Origin: RYN-111 sp963760125
GTDB lineage: Bacteria > Actinomycetota > Actinomycetes > Mycobacteriales > SCTD01
Assembly (NCBI GenBank): GCA_963760125.1
Contig: CAVXBV010000006.1
Span: 168,728 to 232,727, forward strand
Length of the DNA stretch: 64,000 nt
Direction of reading: 5' to 3'
Position numbers and translations under genes: made by a program. Of the stretch, positions 52,333-60,023 are shown in pieces (the stretch's first letter is position 1; each line of letters begins with the position of its first letter). A model generated the notes under the pieces. It did not search any database and was not told the DNA's origin. It was given only the letters and a program-made list of their open reading frames with translations.

Positions 52333-52458
52333 AGGTCCCACCGGCGCCGTACCCGCCGGACGCCTGTCTTCGACGGGACTGGTCGACGCCTGCTGCCGAC
52401 GCTGCTGTCACTGATCCGGGGCGGCAACCGTCGCTCGGACAGGCCCCTAAGGTCACTC

Positions 52459-53421
52459 ATGACCTGGACGCAACCGGGATGGCGGATTGTCCCCCTCGCT
52501 GGTGACTACGGGCTGCCTGGCCGAAGGCCTCGAGGCGACGTCGACTGGACCCAGCACGTACACACCTCCGAGGTTGCCGGGTCGACCTTGACCTACCTGG
52601 ACTACGGCGATCCTTGTCCGGACGGCCTGGTCTTCCTCCTCGTCCATGGCCTGGGTGGGCGCTGGCAGCACTGGACGGAGACCATCCCGGAGCTGGCCGA
52701 GCACGGTCGGGTCATCGCCGTCGACCTGCCGGGCTTCGGCGGCTCTGCGGCACCACCTGGAGGCGCGAGCCTCGACGGTTTCGCTGATGCCCTCGCCGAG
52801 CTGGTGACTCAGCTACAGCAGCCGAGGGTTGTCGTGGTCGGGCACTCGCTCGGTGGACCGGTCACGGTTCGGCTCGCTCTACGCCATCCGGACCTGGTGG
52901 CCGCGATCGTTCTCGCTGCCGGCACCGTGCAGACCTTCGCCGCCGTGCTCGGCAGGCGGCGTCATGGGCTTCGACGGCCGCTGACGGTCCTCGCCACGCT
53001 CGCCGAGCTGGTCACCGCAGGTCTGCCCACCCCGCAGGTCTTCCGCAGGCAGGTCATGTCGCGATCCTTGCTCCGCCTCCTGTTCCTGTGGCCGTACCTG
53101 CATCGACCACGTGCGCTGCCCCCCGCCGCCATCGCGCTGCTCGTCGACGGGGCGGGTGCCCGCGGCGTCCTGCCCACCGCCCGAGCAGTCGGCCGACTGC
53201 GCCCCGAGCAGTGGCTGACCCCACCGGGCTGCCCGGTGCTCGCCGTCGGTGCGGACCACGACCCCATCGCCTCACTGGCCGATCTGGCGGAGTTCGCCGA
53301 GCGCGTACCCAGCGCACGGATCGTCGTTCTTGAGGGCACGGGACACCTGGTCATGCTCGAGCGGGCCGGTGCGTTCGCCGCCGAGGTCATCTCTTTCGCC
53401 AGGCAGGCGATGCCACGATGA
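52459..53421 (+). CDS. Alpha/beta hydrolase
   Basis: A 320-residue alpha/beta hydrolase with an intact triad: the oxyanion HGLGGRW, the nucleophile in VVGHSLGGPV near residue 137, the Asp in GADHDP near residue 273, and the His in GTGHLVMLER near residue 299. A lid of about 90 residues lies between strands 6 and 7. Possible substrates are esters or haloalkanes. The ATG at 52459 lies five bases after TAAGGT. Base composition is slightly less GC-rich than in its neighbours. Confidence 0.92.
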   Translation: MTWTQPGWRIVPLAGDYGLPGRRPRGDVDWTQHVHTSEVAGSTLTYLDYGDPCPDGLVFLLVHGLGGRWQHWTETIPELAEHGRVIAVDLPGFGGSAAPPGGASLDGFADALAELVTQLQQPRVVVVGHSLGGPVTVRLALRHPDLVAAIVLAAGTVQTFAAVLGRRRHGLRRPLTVLATLAELVTAGLPTPQVFRRQVMSRSLLRLLFLWPYLHRPRALPPAAIALLVDGAGARGVLPTARAVGRLRPEQWLTPPGCPVLAVGADHDPIASLADLAEFAERVPSARIVVLEGTGHLVMLERAGAFAAEVISFARQAMPR

Positions 53422-53449
53422 TCTGCCCACCCTTCCGGAAGGACCGGCC

Positions 53450-53959
53450 GTGTCTCACCCGCCACTACCCACCCGCGTCAGACGCGACCTGGCCCGGTTG
53501 ATCGAGTCCGAAGCGATCGGTGAGGGAATGTTCGCGACGGCGGCCCGCCTCGGTGTCACCGAGCAGGAGCGCCGCACGTGGGGCACGCTGCGCGACCTCG
53601 AGAGGCAGACCAACGCCGGCGTGGCCAGTTTCCTGGAGCGCGCTGAGTTGCCGCTGAGCGCAACGCACCGCCTCGCTTCCCTGGCAGGGGTCTCCGGGGC
53701 CGCCGGACTCCGGATCGTCCCCTCCAGGACCCGCCTGAAGGTGGTCCGGCAGGGGACGAAGCGCTACCTGCCGGCGTTCCAACGCCTCGCCGAGCACTAC
53801 GCCGGAACAGGCGAGGCCAGGTTCTTCGACTACGTCGTCGAGCACGAGCTCGCCATCATCGCGTTCACCACCAAGGCGCTCGCCGAGGAGCGCGGCGCGC
53901 TCGATCCGGTGCTCAGGTTGCTGGAGGCACCCGTTCCCGGTGTGGCCACACCTGGCTAG
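53450..53959 (+). CDS. Ferritin-like four-helix bundle protein
   Basis: A 169-residue all-helical protein. EAIGEGMFATAARL, TWGTLRDLERQTNAGV and FFDYVVEHELAIIAF carry acidic and His residues in the spacing of ferritin-like di-metal proteins, suggesting a non-heme metal site. I cannot name a precise family. The start is the GTG at 53450, with GGAAGGACC upstream, 28 bases after the hydrolase stop, so probably co-transcribed. The last codons form the perfect palindrome GGTGTGGCCACACC (53939-53952). Confidence 0.75.
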   Translation: MSHPPLPTRVRRDLARLIESEAIGEGMFATAARLGVTEQERRTWGTLRDLERQTNAGVASFLERAELPLSATHRLASLAGVSGAAGLRIVPSRTRLKVVRQGTKRYLPAFQRLAEHYAGTGEARFFDYVVEHELAIIAFTTKALAEERGALDPVLRLLEAPVPGVATPG

Positions 53960-54027
53960 CTGGCGGCGGAGCCGGGTGGGCAGGGTGTCCCCGTCAGGGA
54001 ACGTCGTGGGACAGGCCGGAAGCGTGG

Positions 54028-54591
54028 TCAGGCGTTCTTGATCGCGGAGACCTCGAACTCGAGGGTGATCTTCTCGCCGACCAGGACGCCGCCGGTCTCA
54101 AGGCCGGTGTTCCAGCTGATGCCCCAGTCCTTGCGGTTGACCACGACGGAGCCCTCGAAGCCGACGCGCAGGTTGCCGTACGGGTCGGTCGCCGATCCCT
54201 CGTAGGTGAAGGGGATGGTGACCGGCTTGGTGGTCCCCTTGATCGTCAGGTCTCCGGTGAGCTCGACGGTGTCCTCGGAGACGACCTGGACCGCGGTGCT
54301 GCGGAAGGTGATCTGCGGGTGGGTCGGGGCGTCGAAGAAGTCGTTGGTGCGCAGGTGCTCGTCGCGCTGGCCGTTGCGGGTGTCGATGCTGGCGACCTCG
54401 ATGGTCACCTCAGCGGTCGAGGCAGCCGGGTTCGCGCCGTCCAGGACTGCGGTGCCCTCGAACGCGTTGAACGCGCCTCGCACCTTGGTGACCATCGCGT
54501 GGCGTGCGACGAAGCCGACGCGGCTGTGGGTCGGGTCGATCGTGTAGGTGCCGGTGAGGGCTGTCAGGCCCGTGGTGGTGGGGGCGGTCAT
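54028..54591 (-). CDS. YceI-family lipid-binding protein
   Basis: A 187-residue YceI protein: a lipocalin-like beta-barrel that binds isoprenoid or fatty-acyl chains. Signature strands are TYTIDPTHSRVGFVARH, RDEHLRTNDFFDAPTHPQITF and GTTKPVTIPFTYEG, with WGISWNTGLETGGVLVGEKI at the end. There is no signal peptide, so this member is cytoplasmic. It is divergent from the marR gene, and its promoter (TTGACA, 54670-54665; TACAGT, 54648-54643 on the minus strand) overlaps the regulator's twin sites. Confidence 0.95.
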   Translation of the reverse strand: MTAPTTTGLTALTGTYTIDPTHSRVGFVARHAMVTKVRGAFNAFEGTAVLDGANPAASTAEVTIEVASIDTRNGQRDEHLRTNDFFDAPTHPQITFRSTAVQVVSEDTVELTGDLTIKGTTKPVTIPFTYEGSATDPYGNLRVGFEGSVVVNRKDWGISWNTGLETGGVLVGEKITLEFEVSAIKNA

Positions 54592-54628
54592 CGTGATCTC
54601 CGTCAGGTCCGTCCGTCATCCCGAGTGG

Positions 54629-54687
54629 ATGACGTGTCATTCACTGTACCGAACCTGCATGACGTGTCAACAATTCCCGGTACAGTG
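54629..54687. promoter_or_regulatory. Divergent promoter with twin 11-base operators (MarR/YceI)
   Basis: ATGACGTGTCA occurs exactly twice, at 54629-54639 and 54659-54669, 30 bases apart, which is about three helical turns; each contains the near-palindrome TGAC-GT-GTCA. The -10 boxes are mirror images: CACTGTACCG (54642-54651) and CGGTACAGTG (54678-54687). The second operator covers the yceI -35 and the likely marR -35. This is the pattern expected for a MarR dimer pair that controls yceI and itself. Confidence 0.75.
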
Positions 54688-54693
54688 GCCGGT

Positions 54694-55152
54694 ATGACCC
54701 AGTGGCTCAGTGAGGACGAGCAGTGCGCCTGGCGGCAGCTGCTGCAGATGACCGCAAAGCTGGATGCTCATCTCAACCGGCAGCTGCAGGACAGCAGCGG
54801 CCTGTCCGGGGCCGATTACGCCGTCCTGGTGCCGCTCAGCGAAGCACCCGACGGCCGCCTGCGGATGTTCGAGATCGCCCAGGCCCTGCACTGGGAGCAG
54901 AGCCGGTTGTCGCACCACCTCGCGCGGATGGCCAAGCGCGACCTGCTCTCCCGCGAGCACTGCCAGTCCGACCGCCGGGGAGCGTTCGTCGTCCTCACCG
55001 ACGCAGGCCGCACGGCGATCGAGCAGGCCGCCCCGGGGCATGCCGACACCGTGCGGCAGCTGGTGTTCGACGGTCTGAGCGGGCCGCAGGTCAGGATGCT
55101 GCGCGCAGTGACCGGCAAGGTCCTCGAGCGCCTGGCGGCCACAGAGTCCTAA
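54694..55152 (+). CDS. MarR-family transcriptional regulator
   Basis: A 152-residue MarR regulator: WRQLLQMTAKLDAHLNRQLQD begins the dimerisation helix, and the winged helix is LRMFEIAQALHWEQSRLSHHLARMAKRDLLSRE with the wing CQSDRRGAFVVLTDAGR. Ligands are usually phenolic or lipophilic compounds. The ATG at 54694 is seven bases after TACAGT (54681-54686), hence probably a leaderless transcript. It is divergent from yceI with the double operator between them. Confidence 0.94.
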   Translation: MTQWLSEDEQCAWRQLLQMTAKLDAHLNRQLQDSSGLSGADYAVLVPLSEAPDGRLRMFEIAQALHWEQSRLSHHLARMAKRDLLSREHCQSDRRGAFVVLTDAGRTAIEQAAPGHADTVRQLVFDGLSGPQVRMLRAVTGKVLERLAATES

Positions 55153-55179
55153 CCGTCCATCGGGGGGTCGTGAAGGGCA

Positions 55180-55500
55180 CGACTCACGAGCCGGCCGGCT
55201 GGTTCTGGTTCCACTCGATCCAGCCGACGCCGTTGCGGCCGTCAGCAGTGCGCACCCGCGCGAGGGCCCGCGGGAGGTGCGTGACCCGTCCGTCGGGCGC
55301 CACGAAGCGCAGCGCCCGTACGCGACCGGTCCGTGCCGTCCTCGAGGTGGAACGCGCTCCACGTCCAGTCGGCAGCCCACCAGTCACGGACACCCCAGGA
55401 GTGGTCGCGCTGGCCGGGGCGAGCGTGAGCGTCTCGCCCCCGACCGAGACCGTTCCCCTTACGCGACAAGGGATCTCGTAGCGGGTGGCCACCCACGTCG
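55180..55500 (-). pseudogene. Frameshifted C-terminal remnant of a hydroxyneurosporene-type DUF family (SHSWG/RDHSWG)
   Basis: The minus strand between the MarR and response regulator genes encodes fragments of one protein in two frames. Frame one gives RYEIPCRVRGTVSVGGETL; then a one-base loss near 55417 shifts to frame two, which carries GQRDHSWGVRDWWAADWTW and SAFHLEDGT; a second shift near 55330 returns to frame one with RVRALRFVAPDGR up to IEWNQNQPAGS and a stop. The RDHSWGxRDW block is typical of DUF7064-like domains of proteins about 300 residues long. The N-terminal half is gone. Sequencing error could explain the shifts, not the truncation. Confidence 0.65.
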
Positions 55501-55535
55501 CGACCAACGCGGTCCCACGGCTCATTCCGGCCCGT

Positions 55536-56198
55536 TCAGCCACCGGCCGGGGTGCTCCGCAGCCAGCGCAGCACGGCGAGCACCCGACGGTGCCCGTCGG
55601 GTGCGGGTGGCAGGTCCAGCTTGCCGAACACCGCGGCGACGTGCGTCTCCACCGTCTTCGGGGAAAGGCTGAGACGGCGCGCGACGGCGCTGTTCGTCAG
55701 GCCCTCGGCCAGCAGCTGCAGCACCTCTCGCTCCCGCTCGGTGAGCCGCGCCAGCCCGTCGTCGATGCGGGGGCGATGCAGCAGGAGCTCCACGACATCG
55801 GGGTCCACCACGACCCCGCCCCGCTCCACCTGACGGACCGCCTCGGCCAGGGCGGCACCGTCCGCGACCCGGTCCTTGAGCAGGTACCCGACGCCCCGGC
55901 CTGCCTCCTGCAGCAACCGGACGCCGTACTCCGCCTCGGCGTACTGCGACAGCAGGAGCACCCCGATGCCGGGGTGGTTGCCGCGGACCGCAAGGACGGC
56001 GCGCAGGCCCTCGTCGGTGTGCGTCGGGGGCATCCGGATGTCGCTGAGCACGACGTCGGGGCGGTGCTCGTCGACCAGGCGCAGCAAGCCCTCCCCGTCC
56101 GCGCACACGTCGGCCACCTGGATGTCGTGCGCCTCCAGGACCCGGCGCAGGCTCTCGCGCAGCAGCCCCGAGTCGTCGGCGAGCACGACCCGCGTCAT
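55536..56198 (-). CDS. NarL/FixJ-family response regulator
   Basis: A 220-residue response regulator. Receiver: acidic pair LADDSG near residue 8, the phospho-acceptor Asp53 in LSDIRMPP, and the conserved Lys in YLLKDRV near residue 105. The LuxR-type HTH (LTEREREVLQLLAEGLTNSAVARRL; TVETHVAAVFGKL) occupies the C-terminus. The stop of the upstream kinase gene overlaps its start (ATGA), so it is the partner of that double kinase. It may bind the palindrome at 58990-59009 in the kinase promoter. Confidence 0.95.
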   Translation of the reverse strand: MTRVVLADDSGLLRESLRRVLEAHDIQVADVCADGEGLLRLVDEHRPDVVLSDIRMPPTHTDEGLRAVLAVRGNHPGIGVLLLSQYAEAEYGVRLLQEAGRGVGYLLKDRVADGAALAEAVRQVERGGVVVDPDVVELLLHRPRIDDGLARLTEREREVLQLLAEGLTNSAVARRLSLSPKTVETHVAAVFGKLDLPPAPDGHRRVLAVLRWLRSTPAGG

Positions 56199-58915
56199 GG
56201 CGCGGCGACCAGGACGCGGCGTGTGGGCAGGGCGAGGTCGAGCGCGTCCGCCTGCAGCTGAGCGCTCCCGCCCTCGGCCTCGAGAAGGTCGAGAGCGCCC
56301 CGATCCACGACCAGCGGCGGCTGGACGGTGATGCGCAGCTGGTCGGCGTCGACGCTCAGGTCCACGTGCACCTGCTCCGCGGCAGCGCTGTCGACGAGCA
56401 GCGCGAGCACGTCGTACGCCGCGTCGGCGACGTCCCGAGCGAGACCCTCCGCCTCGCCGGTGATCCGCAGGGGGACGCGCGTCCGGTCGCCGAGGGCGGT
56501 GAGGGCGGCCACCAGCCCCAGTTCGAGCGCCGGCGGAGCGAGCCCGCGAGCGAGCACCCGCAGCGACGTCAGGGCCGCCGCGACCTCGCCGGCAGCGGCC
56601 TGTGCCTGCCGGCTGTCCAGCAAGCCGAGCGCGGCCTGCACCGCGACCAGCCGCTGCTGGGCACCGTCGTGCAGGTCGCGCTCGATGCGACGCTTGGTAC
56701 GCCGCTCCTCGTGCAGCAGACGCTCGCGGCTCTCCCGAGCCTGAACCAGCTCGCCCTGCAGCCGTGCGGTCAGCTGGTCCTGGGCGACGGCCAGGGCGAG
56801 CAGTGCGGCCGCGGCGTGCAGCAGGGCCGGCTCCCCCTCCAGCGCGGGGTCATGCTGCAACGTGCCGACCCTGACACCGGCGGCGACCAGCGGGGTGCGC
56901 CCGGGGCCACCGGCGGTCTCGTCGCCCGGGAGCACGTGCGCCTGCGGGTCGTCCAGGACCGCCTGGACCCGCTCGTCGAGGTCGGCGCCGGAGGGCCATC
57001 CCGCCAGCCCGGACAGCCGGTGGCGCCGCGCCAGCAGGCGGCGCATGCCCAGGAAGTACCCGAGGGGGACCACGGCGAGCGCGACCTGGTTGGCCGCCAG
57101 CGCGATGCGGATGAGCCCCTCCACCGAGGGCAGCCAGTCGCCCCCTCCCAGCACGGAGCGCCGCAAGATGTCGATGACGTCGTAGACGCCTACCGGTACC
57201 ACCGCCGCGAGCGCGACAGACCACGGAAGCACCAGCGGCAGCAGGACCGCACGACCGCGCCGCGTCGCCGCCCGGACGCGCCGGGACAGCAGCACGAGGG
57301 CGACCACGGTGACCACGACCTTCCCGCCGATCACCACCGGACCGGCCCAGGGCACGAAGACCTCGGCGCCGTTGTTCACGACGTTCAGCGGGTTGCCGTC
57401 CGGCGCGCACTCCGGGCCGCAGAGCAGGTCCTCGGTGTCGAAGAACAGCAAGGAGCCGATCCCGCCGAGGACGAACGTGAGCAGGGCATGGACGGTGAGC
57501 ACGCGTCGCTCGGCGCGTCGACGTACCCAGGCCGCCGGGTAGGCGAGCACGATGAGCAGGAACAGCACCCCTCCCGCGGCCCGGGACAGGCTGCCCAGCA
57601 CGCCCCACCAGCTGCCGTGAGCGAAGTCGAGGTCGTCGAGGAAGCAGATCCAGGCGTAGCTGGCCAGGAGCGGGCCGGTGCCCGAGGTCGTCCAGGCGCG
57701 GGTCAGGTAGGCCCCGACCGCGCCGACGCCCAGCACGAACACCACGTCGAGCGCCCGACCGGGCGTGCGACCGACGGAGTCCGGCGCGAACGGGTCGAAC
57801 TGGGTGGGCCAGGTCCACCAGGCCCACGCCAGCAGGGGCAGCAACGACAGCGTCGGCAGCCACCGCCAGCGCGCGGGCCCCTCGGCCGCGAGAGGGGCGG
57901 GCCTGCGCTCGGCGGGCGCGCTCGGCGCCTCCCGGTCGCGGTCGGCCACCACCAGCGGCAGGGTCACGTGCAGGCTGGTCCCCGACGTCCGCCCTCCGCA
58001 GACGTCGCCAGCCTCGACGCTGTCGATGACCAGGGTCCCGCCGCACGTCTCGACCCGGTCGCCGAGCCCGACCAGGCCCGCCCCGGAGGGGTCGGCCCCG
58101 CCCGGCCCCTGGTCGACGACCCGGACGGTCAGCGTCGCGCCGTCCGTGCGCAGCCACACCCCGACCGGTGCGCCCGGTGCGTGCTTGGCGGCGTTCGTGA
58201 GCGCCTCCGCGACGGCGTACCAGGCCACGCGGGCACAGGCCTCGGGCACGGGACCGCAGCGCGCGTCGTGCACGCGAACCCGCTGCGGCACGCGCGCGGC
58301 GAGCTCCCGGAGGGCCCTCCCCAGCCCCTGCTGCAGCGACGCCGGGTGGACCCCAGTCGCGAGGGCGGCGATCTCGGCGGAGGCGGCGTCGAGCTGCTCC
58401 CGGATCTCGGGGAGCAGCGGGTCCGTCGGGATGCGCGACAGCTGGGAGCGGGCGCGCCGCAACCGGCGCAGAACACCCGCCTCCAGGACCTCACGCACGT
58501 GCTGCCGGGCAAGGTCGCTCGCGGCGAGCAGCCGGGCTTGCGACTGCTCGAGGTCCGTGCGGGCGACCTCCAGCTGGTGGCCCAGTCTCTGTGCGGCCAG
58601 CACGCGCAGCGCCGTCGACACGACAAGCTCCACGACCGGGTCGTCACAGCGCTCCGCGTCGACGAGCAGCACGCCCAGCAGCGCCCCTCCTTGCTCCTGG
58701 ACCGGCACCGGCGTACGGCGGGCATCCGACGCCCCAGGTCCTGCCGCCGGGAGCCCGGACACGTCCACCCACCCGTCGGCGTCGGGGAGCAGGACCAGCA
58801 GCTCCGGATCCCCGGCAGCCCGGCGGAGAGCGCCCTGCAGGGCCGCGGGTCCTCGGGCCGCGGCGGCGGCCGCCAGTGCCGTCGGTTGGGCAGCCCTACC
58901 CGTCCAGACCGGCAC
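56195..58915 (-). CDS. Tandem double histidine kinase with complementary degenerate halves
   Basis: A 906-residue kinase made of two NarL-system kinase cores flanking about eight membrane helices (residues about 350-620). In the first core the DHp motif is replaced (REVLEAGVLRRL, residues 141-152, no His) but the ATP-binding N-box NAAKHA (241-246) and G-box DQGPGG are intact. In the second the phospho-acceptor is intact (RRIERDLHDGAQQRL, His749), while the ATPase part lacks the N-box (LVDSAAAEQ) and G-boxes. Together they supply one working kinase. GTG at 58915 with GGGGGGA upstream is the start; further upstream frame overlaps the divergent protease. Confidence 0.9.
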   Translation of the reverse strand: MPVWTGRAAQPTALAAAAAARGPAALQGALRRAAGDPELLVLLPDADGWVDVSGLPAAGPGASDARRTPVPVQEQGGALLGVLLVDAERCDDPVVELVVSTALRVLAAQRLGHQLEVARTDLEQSQARLLAASDLARQHVREVLEAGVLRRLRRARSQLSRIPTDPLLPEIREQLDAASAEIAALATGVHPASLQQGLGRALRELAARVPQRVRVHDARCGPVPEACARVAWYAVAEALTNAAKHAPGAPVGVWLRTDGATLTVRVVDQGPGGADPSGAGLVGLGDRVETCGGTLVIDSVEAGDVCGGRTSGTSLHVTLPLVVADRDREAPSAPAERRPAPLAAEGPARWRWLPTLSLLPLLAWAWWTWPTQFDPFAPDSVGRTPGRALDVVFVLGVGAVGAYLTRAWTTSGTGPLLASYAWICFLDDLDFAHGSWWGVLGSLSRAAGGVLFLLIVLAYPAAWVRRRAERRVLTVHALLTFVLGGIGSLLFFDTEDLLCGPECAPDGNPLNVVNNGAEVFVPWAGPVVIGGKVVVTVVALVLLSRRVRAATRRGRAVLLPLVLPWSVALAAVVPVGVYDVIDILRRSVLGGGDWLPSVEGLIRIALAANQVALAVVPLGYFLGMRRLLARRHRLSGLAGWPSGADLDERVQAVLDDPQAHVLPGDETAGGPGRTPLVAAGVRVGTLQHDPALEGEPALLHAAAALLALAVAQDQLTARLQGELVQARESRERLLHEERRTKRRIERDLHDGAQQRLVAVQAALGLLDSRQAQAAAGEVAAALTSLRVLARGLAPPALELGLVAALTALGDRTRVPLRITGEAEGLARDVADAAYDVLALLVDSAAAEQVHVDLSVDADQLRITVQPPLVVDRGALDLLEAEGGSAQLQADALDLALPTRRVLVAAP

Positions 58916-58989
58916 GCTGTCCCCCCACCTGCCGCGCCCACGCGCAGCCTCGACCGGCCACAGACCGTACGAAGATCTCGTGCGCTTGT

Positions 58990-59009
58990 CCTCAGGGTCA
59001 ACCCTGAGG
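58990..59009. promoter_or_regulatory. Perfect 9-base-arm palindrome upstream of the double kinase
   Basis: CCTCAGGGTCAACCCTGAGG has perfect 9-base arms with a 2-base centre, in the 202-base region between the divergent kinase and protease genes. It lies 74 bases upstream of the kinase GTG, with TTGACC inside it as a potential -35. Likely targets are NarL-type response regulators, including the adjacent one. It could also serve the protease gene, 108 bases away. Confidence 0.55.
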
Positions 59010-59117
59010 GAGCACCCGGGCGCTCCCCGATGCGCGGGTCGGGACAGCGCGTCACCCTTCTTCCAGACGGCCACGTCCGCCGTCCACGCAACCCGGATCT
59101 GATGGAGGGAACGCGCC

Positions 59118-60023
59118 GTGACCAACACCCTCGAGAGACGCCGACCTGGATGGGCGCGCCGGCCGCTCCTCACCACCTCGATGGCACTGGGAGCGCTGCT
59201 GTCCCTGCTGGGGTCCGCGGCCACCGCTGTCGCGGTCGGCCCCCGCACCTCGAGCGTGAGCGTGCGGCCGGGGATGGCCCTCACCATCTCCCTGCCCGGC
59301 GTGGAGAACCCCTGCACAGCGGGCTTCGTCTTCCGCGGGACGGCCCAGCGCCCGGGGCACCGACCGGCGTACTACCTGGCGACGGCCGGGCACTGCCTGT
59401 TCGTCGACCAGCAGGCGACCGAGGAGGTGCACCGTGAGGGTGCCGGCCCGGTGGTCGCCCTCGCCGCGCTGTCCGCCCAGGGCACGGTGGTGCGTGGGCC
59501 ACGGGTCGGCCGGGTGGTCTACGCGGCGCAGCGGGTCCCTGTGCTGTACGAGGACGGGACGCTGCCGGAGCTGTTCGACCTCGGCCTGATCCGGCTCGAC
59601 GACACCGTGGTCGCGAACCCGGCGGTGTGCCTGTTCGGCGGGCCGACGGGTCTGCGGACGGCCGAGCTGGCCGTCCCCGAGCCGCTGCGCTTCTACGGCG
59701 CCGGCAACGCGACCGGGTTCAACCGCGAGACCGGGCGCACCCTGCTGCCCGGCCGCACCGCCGTCGGCAGCAGCGCCGCGCACCCGAACGCGGTCGTCGG
59801 CGCGTTCCCCGCCTCCGGCGGTGACTCGGGCTCACCGATCATCGACGCTGCCGGGCGAGCCGTGGCCTCGCTCTCCGGCCCGTACCAGCCGCGGATCGAC
59901 CGCATGCTGCCGCACGTCGAGAAGCTGCTCGGCCTCTCGCTCCAGCTGCGCACGGCTCCGCTGCGCCCCGGCGCGGCAGCGGCGGGTACCGACCCGGACT
60001 GCGTCCCGCTCCCCGCCAGCTAG
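59118..60023 (+). CDS. Secreted trypsin-like serine protease (S1)
   Basis: A 301-residue exported protease. The basic N-terminus is followed by a hydrophobic signal (LLTTSMALGALLSLLGSAAT), cleavage likely near residue 38. The catalytic triad is TAGHC, the Asp in FDLGLIRLDD, and FPASGGDSGSPII. The Cys pairs in CTAGFV and ATAGHC are compatible with disulfides. It is convergent with the M14 carboxypeptidase. The GTG start at 59118 shares the intergenic region with the kinase promoter, so the two-component system might control it. Confidence 0.9.
   Translation: MTNTLERRRPGWARRPLLTTSMALGALLSLLGSAATAVAVGPRTSSVSVRPGMALTISLPGVENPCTAGFVFRGTAQRPGHRPAYYLATAGHCLFVDQQATEEVHREGAGPVVALAALSAQGTVVRGPRVGRVVYAAQRVPVLYEDGTLPELFDLGLIRLDDTVVANPAVCLFGGPTGLRTAELAVPEPLRFYGAGNATGFNRETGRTLLPGRTAVGSSAAHPNAVVGAFPASGGDSGSPIIDAAGRAVASLSGPYQPRIDRMLPHVEKLLGLSLQLRTAPLRPGAAAAGTDPDCVPLPAS

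Noticed and set aside
53939..53952. GGTGTGGCCACACC as a terminator
   Set aside because: It lies within the last codons of the ferritin-like gene, has no loop bases and no T-run.
56366..59437. A 1023-codon plus-strand frame over the double kinase
   Set aside because: Antisense to a clear histidine kinase and overlapping the protease start; composition typical of a shadow frame.
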